Below are positions 34,558 through 43,374 of a DNA stretch of 64,000 nucleotides, in pieces. Under the pieces are notes generated by a model that saw nothing but the letters and a program-made list of their open reading frames with translations, did not search any database and was not told the origin of the DNA. The stretch's first letter is position 1. The number at the start of each line of letters is the position of its first letter. The position numbers and the translations under genes were made by a program. Location: NCBI RefSeq assembly GCF_010550675.1, contig NZ_JAAGOA010000021.1:34786-98785 (forward strand), in the 5' to 3' direction. The DNA is from Phytoactinopolyspora halotolerans. GTDB lineage: Bacteria > Actinomycetota > Actinomycetes > Jiangellales > Jiangellaceae.

Positions 34558-34924
34558 GGGGGTGAACGGTTTCGACTTCGTATGGTGAACCAGGGGAAGC
34601 GGGCCGAGGATGTCGCGTCATCTCGTAAACGATCGCGGCAACGTGATAAGTGCCAACGAAAAGCGCACTGACTTCGCCCTCGCCGCCTGAGGCGAGCGCT
34701 TGAAGTCTGTCGACCCGGGAGTGCTTCCGGCCCGGTGTTCGGCATCATTGAGGAGGCTCACCTGCCGGTATGGCCACGGGGCCGGTAGGGACATGTACGT
34801 GGCTGGGCTCGTCACGGTGACTTGTCTGCGTGATCACCGGAGCCGAGTAGAGGCATAGCAGACTGCGCCCGGAGAAGCCTTGGGGAAGCATCGAAGGACC
34901 CGGGTTCGATTCCCGGCACCTCCA
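34558..34924 (+). ncRNA. ssrA: Transfer-messenger RNA (tmRNA)
   Basis: The RNA begins GGGGGTGAACGGTTTCGACT and ends in a T-arm CGGGTTCGATTCCCG and acceptor strand CACCTCC plus A. The seven-base acceptor stem pairs with the 5' GGGGGTG, and CCA is not encoded. The tag reading frame at 34652-34690 encodes ANEKRTDFALAA then TGA, ending in the usual ALAA degradation signal. It rescues ribosomes with SmpB. A terminator follows 20 bases later. The -10 may be the GATAAC just upstream, but this is weak. Confidence 0.97.
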
Positions 34925-34944
34925 CTTAAGCTGAGAATTCGAAG

Positions 34945-34970
34945 CCTGCCCCGCCTGATGGCGGGGCAGG
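34945..34970 (+). terminator. ssrA terminator
   Basis: A perfect 11-bp stem CCTGCCCCGCC / GGCGGGGCAGG with a TGAT loop is followed by TTCATAA. It is directly downstream of tmRNA. Confidence 0.9.
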
Positions 34971-35311
34971 TTCATAACCGGGCCTCCTCGCACCTGCGGT
35001 GGCTCATTGTCGTCAGGATCTGGCCGAGGGGCGCGGCGCCGGATCGGCGACGTGCCCTGTGGTTGGGATGGTGGCACGTTGCCCTGCGAGGAGGCGCGAT
35101 TCGCCTAGGGCGTCTTCAGGGTGGCACAGCGGTCTGCTGCAGGAATAGGGGCACCGTTGAGTGCCTGTCCAGGATATCCTCCCCAGCCTGACGTGGATTC
35201 GCCCTTGCCCGGTGATGACCGACAGCTTCGCCGTTACTCGAAGCAGGGTGTGTCGCACCCTGGGAGCAGTGGGACCTGCCTCGGTCTTCCTCTGGCGAGG
35301 AGGCTGAAGCT
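34971..35311. other. Intergenic region downstream of ssrA
   Basis: There is no convincing gene in these 341 bases. Small hairpins are visible (ACGTGCC / GGCACGT at about 35050-35080, and a perfect 7-bp stem CAGGGTG / CACCCTG with a 5-base loop at 35244-35262). The 3' ends of tmRNA genes are common integration sites, but no second copy of the ssrA end was found in the window. Confidence 0.45.
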
Positions 35312-35956
35312 ATGACAACTGCTTGTTCCTTCCCAAGATCGTTCGTCGTCACCGGTGCCTGCGTGATGCAGACGCCTCAGACCGAGGTCTCCGGCGATCT
35401 GTACGTCTCCGATGGTGTCTTCGTGCCCGAGGCACCTGACCGCGAGATCGAGACGATCTCCGCTCGGGGCGCCTATGCGGTGCCGCTCATGGTGGACAGC
35501 GCCGTGGCACAACGACCTGATTTCCAGCACGGGATCTACGACCTGGTGTCCGGCAACTCCGCCACGTTCGCGCTCGTGCGGCGCACCGTCAGCGAGCCCC
35601 AGATCCGGCAGATGCTCATCGTCGATCCTGATGACCTGATGGCGGAGTACATCGACGGACACCTGGAGGTGTGGCAAGGCGAAGCGACCCGCCCCGCCGG
35701 GGAAGATCTGATTGACTCGGCGGCGCGGGCGATGTGGGTCGGGACGTGGGAGGACGCCGGCCGCGGGCTGCAGCAGCACTTGATGCCCGACGGTCGCTAC
35801 TCCGAGACCCGTGGCGGGCGCGCGAACGCTTACACAGGTCGCTACTGGGTCCGTGAACGACGGATCACCTACCTGGACGACTCGGGGTTCTGGGCCTTCG
35901 GGGAACTGCTGGACGACACGCTCCACCACGCAGGGTTCGTGATGACCCGTAAATGA
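35312..35956 (+). CDS. Atu4866-like domain protein with amidohydrolase-type N-terminus
   Basis: In this 214-residue protein, the last 75 residues (from MWVGTWEDAG through YSETRGGRANAYTGRYWV to HHAGFVMTRK) match the Atu4866 family, small beta-barrel proteins of unknown function. The N-terminal part (SGDLYVSDGVFVPEAPDREI, SARGAYAVPLMVDSAVA) resembles the first strands of metal-dependent amidohydrolases without their metal ligands, and the middle resembles neither. It could be a fusion. GGAGG lies 8 bases before the ATG. Function is unknown. Confidence 0.7.
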   Translation: MTTACSFPRSFVVTGACVMQTPQTEVSGDLYVSDGVFVPEAPDREIETISARGAYAVPLMVDSAVAQRPDFQHGIYDLVSGNSATFALVRRTVSEPQIRQMLIVDPDDLMAEYIDGHLEVWQGEATRPAGEDLIDSAARAMWVGTWEDAGRGLQQHLMPDGRYSETRGGRANAYTGRYWVRERRITYLDDSGFWAFGELLDDTLHHAGFVMTRK

Positions 35957-35966
35957 GCATGAGCAG

Positions 35967-36005
35967 CGTCTGTCCGATGAGCCGTAGAGTCATATGGCCG
36001 GCTAC
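35967..36005. repeat. 39-bp direct repeat, copy 1
   Basis: This element (starting CGTCTGTCCGATGAGCC, ending with the complement of a TAG stop codon) recurs at 38081-38119 with three mismatches. Here its last bases are the stop codon of the duplicated permease fragment on the minus strand. Confidence 0.75.
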
Positions 36006-36308
36006 TCGATGGCGACGGCGGACTCGGCCGGTTGGCCGCGGGTTGCCCGCCATGCGGGTAGCAGCGTGGCGCTGAGGGTCAGCAGAACGGCCGGGCCGGC
36101 GGTCGCTGCGTAGATCAGTGGGGAACCGGCAGGCACGACGGAGTCGAGGCGTTTGAGGCTGACCGGGACGACGATGCCGATCGAGGCTATGCTGCCCAGC
36201 ACGACCCCCGTGACGGCGACGAACACGCCTTCCATCCCGACCATGCGCATGATCTGAGCGCGAGTCGAGCCCGCGAGCCGCTGCAGCCCGAACTCCCGAC
36301 GCAGCGCC
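36002..36308 (-). pseudogene. 3' fragment of an FtsX-like ABC permease gene
   Basis: About 100 residues (REFGLQRLAGSTRAQIMRMV through PAESAVAIE) equal the C-terminal FtsX domain end of the complete permease at 40106. The DNA aligns without gaps over 36000-36308 against 40104-40412 with about 15 mismatches. Upstream of the break the frame enters unrelated sequence and lacks the remaining 640 residues, so it is a duplicated remnant and not a gene. Confidence 0.88.
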
Positions 36309-36408
36309 GGATCACGCCTACCTCGGAGCGATGGACAGAAGACCCGGGTTCGACGCAACCTCGTAACGGCTTCTCGGAGTCGGGCTTGTTGAAAGGGGGT
36401 GCTGTCGG

Positions 36409-36936
36409 ATGATGTTCACCGTGACCAGCGACGCGGACGCACCGACGTTCGACGAGTATGCCGGTGTCATCTGGCCGTCGTTGTACCGCAGCGCGTATCT
36501 GCTGACGGCCAACCATGCGGACGCCGAGGACGTCGCTCAGCAGACCTTGATGAAGGTCTATCGGTCCTGGTCGCGGGTGATCCGGTCGGACTCACCGGAC
36601 GCGTATGTGCGGCGGATGCTCACCAACACGTTCCTGTCCGCCCGCCGTCCGAAGAAGCGGCGGCTGGAGCTTTTGACCGACACGCCTCCCGAGTATGACG
36701 CCGCGCCGCCACCGCAGGGGCCAGAGGACCGGATGATGCTCTGGCCGCATGTGAAGTCGCTGCCGCCGCGCCAGCGTGCCGTCATCGTGTTGCGCTACTA
36801 CGAGGACCTGACCGAGCAGGAGATCGCCGACGTCCTCGGCTGTTCGCGCGGAAACGTGAAGTCCACCGCACACCACGCGCTCAAGGCGTTGCGAGCCGCC
36901 CTCGGCAGAGAACGCGCTGGCGGGAGGGAGAGTTGA
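36409..36936 (+). CDS. SigE-family ECF sigma factor
   Basis: This is a 175-residue ECF sigma factor of the actinobacterial SigE family. Region 2 is WPSLYRSAYLLTANHADAED, VAQQTLMKVYRSWSRV; region 4 is LPPRQRAVIVLRYYEDLTEQ followed by the helix-turn-helix IADVLGCSRGNVKSTAHHAL. AAGGGGGTG lies before the ATG; a second ATG follows immediately (codon 2). The gene downstream begins one base after the stop and encodes a single-TM protein that is the likely sigma regulator. Confidence 0.9.
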   Translation: MMFTVTSDADAPTFDEYAGVIWPSLYRSAYLLTANHADAEDVAQQTLMKVYRSWSRVIRSDSPDAYVRRMLTNTFLSARRPKKRRLELLTDTPPEYDAAPPPQGPEDRMMLWPHVKSLPPRQRAVIVLRYYEDLTEQEIADVLGCSRGNVKSTAHHALKALRAALGRERAGGRES

Positions 36937-36937
36937 G

Positions 36938-38065
36938 ATGAACGGCGACGTCGAAGAGATCCTCACCCGCGAGCTTCGAGATGTGGCCTCTGGTCTGGAG
37001 GTCCCGGTACGCCCGCTCATGCCGCAGGACGGACGCCAGATCCAACGCCCCTGGCGGCCGCTGCTGGTCGCCGCCGCGATGATCCTCATCGTCGCGGGCG
37101 CCGTCGCCGCGGTGTCGTCGTACCGGGGCGATGGGGTGCCGCAGCCGGCGACATCGCCGCCGATCGAGACGCCCGATGAGGAGCCCGAAGAGCCCCCGGC
37201 TCGTCCCCTCACCGCAGACGTACCGACGGTGCCGTTCCTGTTCGACGGCCGCTCGCACGTCGACGGTGAGCAACTGCCCGGGTCCTGGGGGGTCGTGAAC
37301 ACGGCCGGGGGCACGTGGACCGCACAGCGGGCCGATGGCAGTTGGTGGTGGGGCGTCGATACCGAGCAGAACGCGATCGCCGGCACGGCGATACTGCAGC
37401 CCAGGCTCTCTCCCGACGGTGCCCTGCTGGCGGTCGGCACCGTCACGCAGGAGGGGGGTCAGGCGCTGCTCATCGACACCCGGTCCGGTGAGACGGTCAA
37501 CACGTTGCAGTCTGACGTGACCGGTCCGGGCGATCCGGACGCCCTCGGCGTCGTCGCGGTCACCAACGACGCGAAGGTGTTCCTGGAGAGTAACAACCGG
37601 CGTCTGATGTGGCTCGCGGCCGAGGGCGACGAGACCGTCGGTTTCGACGAGACGGCGCCCGACCAGTGGGTACAGGGCAGTTCCCCCGCCGGCCTGATCG
37701 TGTTCGACGGCGCCAGGGACGGCGAGCGCGATGCGACGTACCTGGCGGAGGTCTCCGAATCGGGGACGCTGAATCGGTTACGGACGCTGCCGGGTGAAGG
37801 CGTGGTGGTCAACCCGTCCGGCACATGGCTCGGGTACGGCGGGGTCTGGGGTGGTCAGTCCCGGACGATTCCCGAGATCACAGCGCAACGGGTCGACGGG
37901 AGCCGGGAGCTCACGTTGCGTCCACCCGACGACCGGGAACTCCTCGCCGTGACCTGGGAAGACGACGACCTGCTGCTTGCCGAGTTGTACACCGACGGAA
38001 ACCCGACCGGGCTTGCACGTTGTAGTGTCCGCGAGGAGTCCTGCCTGGTCATCGACGTCCCATGA
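36938..38065 (+). CDS. Single-TM protein with extracytoplasmic WD-like domain, putative anti-sigma partner
   Basis: This 375-residue protein has a short cytosolic N-terminus (about 1-42), a helix LLVAAAMILIVAGAVAAVSS, a Pro/Glu-rich linker, and an extracellular domain whose repeats (PRLSPDGALLAVGTV, VVVNPSGTWLGYGGV) look like beta-propeller blades. The position one base after an ECF sigma gene and the topology suggest a regulator of that sigma factor. No zinc-binding HXXXCXXC anti-sigma motif is visible, so this is inference. The 39-bp repeat copy 2 lies just after the stop. Confidence 0.7.
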   Translation: MNGDVEEILTRELRDVASGLEVPVRPLMPQDGRQIQRPWRPLLVAAAMILIVAGAVAAVSSYRGDGVPQPATSPPIETPDEEPEEPPARPLTADVPTVPFLFDGRSHVDGEQLPGSWGVVNTAGGTWTAQRADGSWWWGVDTEQNAIAGTAILQPRLSPDGALLAVGTVTQEGGQALLIDTRSGETVNTLQSDVTGPGDPDALGVVAVTNDAKVFLESNNRRLMWLAAEGDETVGFDETAPDQWVQGSSPAGLIVFDGARDGERDATYLAEVSESGTLNRLRTLPGEGVVVNPSGTWLGYGGVWGGQSRTIPEITAQRVDGSRELTLRPPDDRELLAVTWEDDDLLLAELYTDGNPTGLARCSVREESCLVIDVP

Positions 38066-38080
38066 GTGAGCTATGCGCGT

Positions 38081-38119
38081 CGTCTGTCCGATGAGCCATG
38101 GAGTCATATGACCGGCTAC
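38081..38119. repeat. 39-bp direct repeat, copy 2
   Basis: It is 36/39 identical to 35967-36005. Again the end coincides with a TAG on the minus strand, closing a short frame (REIKALRSTFAPMTDK) that has no plausible start and may be the tail of a lost gene. Confidence 0.75.
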
Positions 38120-38329
38120 TTGTCAGTCATGGGGGCGAACGTCGAACGCAGGGCCTTGATCTCGCGCCGAGGCCTTCGACGACGCGACGGCTCGGGACGA
38201 TCGGTCCTGGGCATCGGTACCTGGGCGGTGTCGCCAGCGTGAAACTCCTGTCGGCTCGTGCCCGATGATTCCTGCGGCCGTCTCTGGTCAACACCTCAGA
38301 GGAGATCCATCCGAGCCCTTGGAGGAGTC

Positions 38330-39076
38330 GTGACTGAGAAGACCGCCAGCGCCTTACCCCCAATCGTCGACCAGCAGACCTGGCAGGCCGCGCTCGACGA
38401 TCTGCGTGTGCGGGAGAAGGCTGCCACCCGTGAACTCGACGCCATCGCCGCCCAACGTCGCAGGCTACCGATGGTGGAGCTCCCTGACTACACGCTGATC
38501 GGTCCGGACGGCCCCGTCCGACTCGTCGACGTATTCGACGGGCGCTCCCAACTCATCGTCTACAACCACATGTGGTCCGACGGCGCCGAGTGGCAGTGCG
38601 GCGGCTGCACAGGGTTCACATCGCAGTACGTCCGGCTCGGCTTCCTGGATAACTACGATGCGCGCTTCGTCATCGTCACCAATGGGCCCATCGAAGAAGC
38701 GCTGGCCTACAAGGCCAAAGTCGGCAACACAATGGACTGGTACTCGTCGTCGGAAAGCTCGTTCGGCGCCGACGTGGGCGCGCCACCCGGCGCGGGCTTC
38801 GCGGTGAACGTGTTCCTCCGCAATGGCGACACCGTCTACCGCACGTGGCACACCGACGGCCGCGGTACCGAACAGCTCAGTTATACGTTCGCGTTGATCG
38901 ACATCCTGCCGTGGGGCCGCCAGGAGGAATGGCAGGATTCACCCGAAGGTTGGCCGAAGTCGCCCACCTACTCCAACTGGCTCGACTCTCCCGATGTCGC
39001 CCGGCTCTACGGCCCGCGTGGAGACGCCGTAGCGAGTTCGCGAGTTCCGCTGGCCGCGGGCGATGTGGAGTCGTGA
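38330..39076 (+). CDS. DUF899 thioredoxin-like family protein
   Basis: This 248-residue protein resembles the DUF899 family: N-terminal helix with ALDDLRVREKAATRELDA, RRRLPMVELPDYTLIGPDGP, then a thioredoxin-like core with HMWSDGAEWQCGGCTGFTSQ, where CGGC is at the place of the redox motif, and a C-terminal LSYTFALIDILPWGRQEEW. The GTG start has GGAGGA just upstream. It overlaps or abuts the alpha/beta hydrolase gene. The role is unknown; DUF899 genes are often in oxidative or transfer-acquired contexts. Confidence 0.85.
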   Translation: MTEKTASALPPIVDQQTWQAALDDLRVREKAATRELDAIAAQRRRLPMVELPDYTLIGPDGPVRLVDVFDGRSQLIVYNHMWSDGAEWQCGGCTGFTSQYVRLGFLDNYDARFVIVTNGPIEEALAYKAKVGNTMDWYSSSESSFGADVGAPPGAGFAVNVFLRNGDTVYRTWHTDGRGTEQLSYTFALIDILPWGRQEEWQDSPEGWPKSPTYSNWLDSPDVARLYGPRGDAVASSRVPLAAGDVES

Positions 39077-39084
39077 GGGAAGTG

Positions 39085-39930
39085 ATGGCGACGAAGCCCT
39101 CGCGAAATGGTCACCTGCCGATCAACGGCCTGAGCCTTTATCACGAAGTGTATGGCGAGCTCGGAAGTTCGAAGTCGTCTCCGTTGCTGCTTATCCCTGG
39201 CGCGTTCATGGCCACCGATTCGATGACGTCGTGGGTGTCTGCCTTCGCGGGCGAGCGCGCCGTGATCATCTTCGATCAACAAGGGCACGGCCGCACACCG
39301 GATGCTCCGCGCACGATGTCTTATGCGCAGTTCGCCGACGACGCCGCGGAGTTGCTCCGCACGTTGAAGGTCGAACGCGCGGATGTGCTGGGCTTCTCGC
39401 AAGGCGGCCAGGTCGCGCTGCAGCTCGCGGTCCGTCACCCGAGCGTCGTCAACAAGCTGGTCCCGCTGGCCGCCACCTACCGCAAGGACGGCTGGTACTC
39501 GTCGGTGTTCGAGAGCATCGAGAGTCTCAGCGCTGCGGCGTTTGCCGGTACGCCCGTCGAGAAGGCGTTCAAAGACCACACCCCGGACGCTGCGGCGTTC
39601 GATGCCTACGTCGAAAAGATGAAAGTCTTGGGCATCGAAGACCACAACATCAGCGACGCTCAGATGCGTTCGATTTCTGCGAAGACGATGATCATCGTCG
39701 GTGACGCGGACGCCGTGAAGCCGGAGCATGCGCTGGCGATGTTCAAGCTGCGCGGCGGCGGAGATGAGGAAGCGGCAGGGTCGGGGATGCTGCAGAAGGT
39801 ACCGGCCGCGCGCTTGGTGATCCTGCCGGCGACGTCGCATATCGGCATTCTGGGACAGTCAGCGGTTCTGGCGCCGATGGTGAGCGCGTTTCTCGATGAT
39901 GTGCCGCCGGCGACGCCGGATCTCTTTTAG
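39085..39930 (+). CDS. Alpha/beta hydrolase
   Basis: This 281-residue hydrolase has the nucleophile elbow GFSQGG, the oxyanion region LLLIPGAFMATD, the acid candidate VGDADAVKP and the His in ATSHIGILG. A cap of helices separates the two halves. Start alternatives are the ATG at 39085, behind GGGAAG, and the GTG at 39073 overlapping the DUF899 stop (GTGA), which would couple the genes. The substrate is unknown. Confidence 0.88.
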   Translation: MATKPSRNGHLPINGLSLYHEVYGELGSSKSSPLLLIPGAFMATDSMTSWVSAFAGERAVIIFDQQGHGRTPDAPRTMSYAQFADDAAELLRTLKVERADVLGFSQGGQVALQLAVRHPSVVNKLVPLAATYRKDGWYSSVFESIESLSAAAFAGTPVEKAFKDHTPDAAAFDAYVEKMKVLGIEDHNISDAQMRSISAKTMIIVGDADAVKPEHALAMFKLRGGGDEEAAGSGMLQKVPAARLVILPATSHIGILGQSAVLAPMVSAFLDDVPPATPDLF

Positions 39931-40105
39931 ACCTCGTCCGCAACTGGAGCGCGATCGTCACCTGTGGTGGACCAAAGCCCGTGAACGAGAAACAGTCCAT
40001 ACCTGTCGAGGAGTTCTCATCCACGGAATAGACCGGTCCACCCCAGGCTCCGACGTATTTGGCCTATTGACCTATTTCTCCGTGAGCGGCGACCACAGAT
40101 CGCGG

Positions 40106-42352
40106 CTATTCGATGGCGACGGCGGACTCGGCCGGTCGGCCGCGGGTTGCCCGCCATGCGGGTAGCAGTGTGGCGCTGAGTGTGAGCAGGACGGCCAGGC
40201 CGGTGGTCGCTACATAGATCAGCGGGGAACCGGCAGGCACGACGGAGTCGAGGCGCTTGAGGCTGACCGGGACGACGATGCCGATCGAGGCTATGGTGCC
40301 CAGCACGACCCCCGTGACGGCGACGAACGCGCCTTCCATCCCGACCATGCGCATGATCTGAGCGCGAGTCGAGCCCGCGAGCCGCTGCAGCCCGAACTCC
40401 CGACGCCGCGCCATCGTGCTCGACACCAGGGTGTTGATCACCGAGATCACAGCGTAGCCAACGATCATGAGCACCATGATGTAGTTCGCGAATGTGGCTG
40501 TTTGCTGCTGGTCCTCGTACTCGCTGAACAGGGCGTCCCGGTCGGCCACCGACTGCCCATCCTCGCCGGCCACCAGCTCGTTCAAGTCGGCCATCAGCTG
40601 CTCCGGGCCGGTGCCGGCGTCGGCCTTGACCAGGATTCGCGTCGCAAACCCCTCGGTCGTGTGAGCCGCCAGCGTATCGGCCGGGAGCAATAGTGTGTCG
40701 TACTCGTCCGCAGCCGAGAACAACGCAACAACCTGCACATCGAGTGTGGCCCGGTCTCCCATCCGCAGCACGATCGTGTCGCCGACATCGACGCCCAGCT
40801 TGCCGGCGTGCTCGTCTTCGATCGCGATCGCGTCACCGTGCAGGTCGGCGAATGCTCCTGCGGTGACCTCGACCGGTGTGGTCGCGTCGGCCCCTTCGGC
40901 GGTCACACCCTGCAGGTTCCAGCCTCCGCCCAGCGGCGAGCTGTCATCCGGCTCTTCGATGAAACCGACGCTACGGACGTACTCTGACGCGCCGGCGACG
41001 CCCGGCAGCGCGTCGATCTGGTCGACCACATCCTCGTCGAAGCCGTCCTCGGTGGTCACCACCGCGTCGGCGACCAGGCTGTCCGCGAAGGTCTGCCGCT
41101 CGGCGTCGTCGTTGGTCGTCTGCAGATACAGCGTTCCGGTCGCCACGCCGGTCAGCAGGATGACCGGAGCCACCACCGCCGCCGTCCGGCCGCCGCGCCC
41201 ACGGGCATTGAGCACCGCCAGGTGACCGGTCAGGCCTCCCATGGCACGTACCGGCCACTGCAGAAGGAAGGTCATGATCTTCGCCAGAACGGGGGCCAGC
41301 AACGCGAACCCGATGGCGAACAGGAAGACCGCGGGGCCGGCGGTGGCGGACGTGAGCGGCCCGCTCATCACCGTAACGGTCACGATGCTCAGAGCTACTC
41401 CGCCAGCGACGAAGAGCATCGCGAAGAACACTCGCCAGCCGCCGATCAGCTTGCTCTCCAGGGACGCTTCCGCCAGCGCCTGCGTGGGCTTGGTACGCGC
41501 CGCTCGGCGGCCGGCGCCCAGGGCGCCGAGCAGGGCCGCGAGAATCGCCGCTCCCATCGCCGATACCGTTGGGATCCAGCCTTGATGGAACGCGACACCT
41601 TCGGTGGCGACGCCGCGCTCAGCCATCTGGTCGAACACCAACTCGCCGAGGAACTGGCCCGGAATGTAAGCCAGCGCGGTGGCGAACAATGACAGCACCA
41701 GCGTCTCACCGAGGATCAACCGTCGCAGCTGGCGGGGCGTGGCGCCGACGGCTCGCAGCAACGCCATGTCCCGCTGGCGCTGAGTAACCGACAGGGCGAG
41801 CATCGAGGCCACCCCGAACATCGACACCATGATCGCAAAGCCGCCGAAGACACCGGACAGGGAGATGACGTTCACGCTTGTTTCCCTGGCCTCTGGCAGC
41901 TCCGCCTGGCCCCGCTTGTCACCGGTCAGCGTCGTGGTGTTGGCGCCCAACTCGGCGTCGATGCGCTCACGAAGTTCACCAACGTCGGCACCGGGTTCGG
42001 CGACCACACCGATCGCATCGATGGTCCCCTCCGGCGGCTCGCCGTCAAAGACGTACGTCTCGGTTTCCTGCACGCCAGGCAGCGCCGAGATCGTGTCTTC
42101 CAGTTCGGCGTCCAGGCGGACCCGCTCAGAAAGGATGGCTGAGTCATCGGCGCCGGGAACGTCGTAACTCTGATTGCCGGCGACGACGATGTCAGCCGAG
42201 TCCAGCTGCTGCGGAGGAACAGCGGACCGGATCCCCGTCTCCATCAGGCCACCGCAGGCCATCACGATGGCCGCGGCGAAGAAGATGGCCAGAAAGGCCG
42301 CCACGAACGTGCCCATGCGGAACCGCAAGGTGCGAAGTGCGAGTCGCAGCAT
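40106..42352 (-). CDS. FtsX-like ABC transporter permease (MacB-type exporter)
   Basis: This 748-residue permease has an N-terminal helix, a large extracellular domain, three helices (first FtsX domain from about 160), a second extracellular domain, and three terminal helices (second FtsX domain from about 630). The architecture matches actinobacterial MacB-like exporters of peptides, lipoproteins or antibiotics. Its ATG shares one base with the ATPase stop (TGATG), so the pair is translationally coupled. Its last 100 codons were duplicated to 36002. Confidence 0.92.
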   Translation of the reverse strand: MLRLALRTLRFRMGTFVAAFLAIFFAAAIVMACGGLMETGIRSAVPPQQLDSADIVVAGNQSYDVPGADDSAILSERVRLDAELEDTISALPGVQETETYVFDGEPPEGTIDAIGVVAEPGADVGELRERIDAELGANTTTLTGDKRGQAELPEARETSVNVISLSGVFGGFAIMVSMFGVASMLALSVTQRQRDMALLRAVGATPRQLRRLILGETLVLSLFATALAYIPGQFLGELVFDQMAERGVATEGVAFHQGWIPTVSAMGAAILAALLGALGAGRRAARTKPTQALAEASLESKLIGGWRVFFAMLFVAGGVALSIVTVTVMSGPLTSATAGPAVFLFAIGFALLAPVLAKIMTFLLQWPVRAMGGLTGHLAVLNARGRGGRTAAVVAPVILLTGVATGTLYLQTTNDDAERQTFADSLVADAVVTTEDGFDEDVVDQIDALPGVAGASEYVRSVGFIEEPDDSSPLGGGWNLQGVTAEGADATTPVEVTAGAFADLHGDAIAIEDEHAGKLGVDVGDTIVLRMGDRATLDVQVVALFSAADEYDTLLLPADTLAAHTTEGFATRILVKADAGTGPEQLMADLNELVAGEDGQSVADRDALFSEYEDQQQTATFANYIMVLMIVGYAVISVINTLVSSTMARRREFGLQRLAGSTRAQIMRMVGMEGAFVAVTGVVLGTIASIGIVVPVSLKRLDSVVPAGSPLIYVATTGLAVLLTLSATLLPAWRATRGRPAESAVAIE

Positions 42353-43161
42353 CAGCGCTGCCCTCCCACGAACGTCGCCGAGGACGCCAGTGGGACGTCG
42401 TCGGCGAAAGCGCCCAGGTGGGTCATCCGCTCGGCCACGGACTCAGGCGTCGGCGAGTGCAATTCACCTACCAGGCGCCCGTCGGCGAGGAACACCACTC
42501 GATCGGCGTAGGACGCCGCGACCGGGTCGTGCGTCACCATCACGATCGTCTGACCGGTCGCTTGCGCCGCGCGTCGCAGCAAGCCGAGAACGTCCCTCGC
42601 GGTCCTCGTGTCCAGTGCGCCCGTCGGCTCATCGGCGAAGATGACCGCGGGATTGCTGATCAATGCCCGCGCGATGGCGACCCGCTGCTGCTGCCCACCT
42701 GACAGTTCCGCCGGACGATGTTTGCTCCGCTCGGCCAGGCCGACCTGTTCGAGCACCTCCGTCACCCGGCCCTTGGCCGGCTTGCGGCCGGCGAGGCGCA
42801 GCGGCAGCGTCACGTTCTGCCGAACAGTCAAGACCGGGAGCAGGTTGAATGCTTGAAAGATGAAGCCGATCCGGTCTCGCCGCAGCTTCGTCAGCTCGGT
42901 CTCGTTCATCTCGCTCAGCTCGTGGTCCTCGAGCAGGACCGAGCCCGACGTCGGCTGATCGAGCCCGGCCGCACACTGCAGCAGCGTGCTCTTGCCGGAG
43001 CCCGACGGGCCCATGATCGCCGTGAACGTGCCGCGGCCGAACCGCGTCGTCACGCCGTCGAGCGCCACAACCTGGTTGTCGCGCTTGCCGTAGACCTTGT
43101 GGACAGCCCTCAGCTGAACCGCATCGGCGGTGTTACCGGTCTGTGTGAACATTCCTCGCAT
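42352..43161 (-). CDS. ABC transporter ATP-binding protein (MacB/LolD type)
   Basis: This 269-residue ATPase has Walker [11 protein letters not shown]-loop FQAFNLLPVLT, signature LSGGQQQRVA, Walker B VIFADEPTGALD and switch MVTHDP. It is of the LolD/MacB class and partners the overlapping permease. The start at 43161 has GGAGAA six bases upstream. The longer open frame to 44103 overlaps genes on the other strand and is rejected. The promoter faces the F420-type oxidoreductase gene. Confidence 0.93.
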   Translation of the reverse strand: MRGMFTQTGNTADAVQLRAVHKVYGKRDNQVVALDGVTTRFGRGTFTAIMGPSGSGKSTLLQCAAGLDQPTSGSVLLEDHELSEMNETELTKLRRDRIGFIFQAFNLLPVLTVRQNVTLPLRLAGRKPAKGRVTEVLEQVGLAERSKHRPAELSGGQQQRVAIARALISNPAVIFADEPTGALDTRTARDVLGLLRRAAQATGQTIVMVTHDPVAASYADRVVFLADGRLVGELHSPTPESVAERMTHLGAFADDVPLASSATFVGGQR

Positions 43162-43374
43162 CGCTTTCTCCGGGGGCGTCGCTCCGGACGGCGCGACCAC
43201 AGAAACGACGCTATAGAATGCGCAGGTCAGCTGCCTTTGAGGCGAGCTGGCCAGTTCCGGGTGGGGACAGCCATACCCCGGATCGCCAGGTCGCCGCAGT
43301 ATCGGATCGTGCAGGCGTGGTCCGCCGCGTACGCAGTGAGGAATTGCCGGCCCGGTTGCGTCGCTGGAATGGGC

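Noticed and set aside
34896..34924. tmRNA 3' end as an attachment site of an integrated element
   Set aside because: No second copy of the 3' end sequence and no integrase gene were found in the window.
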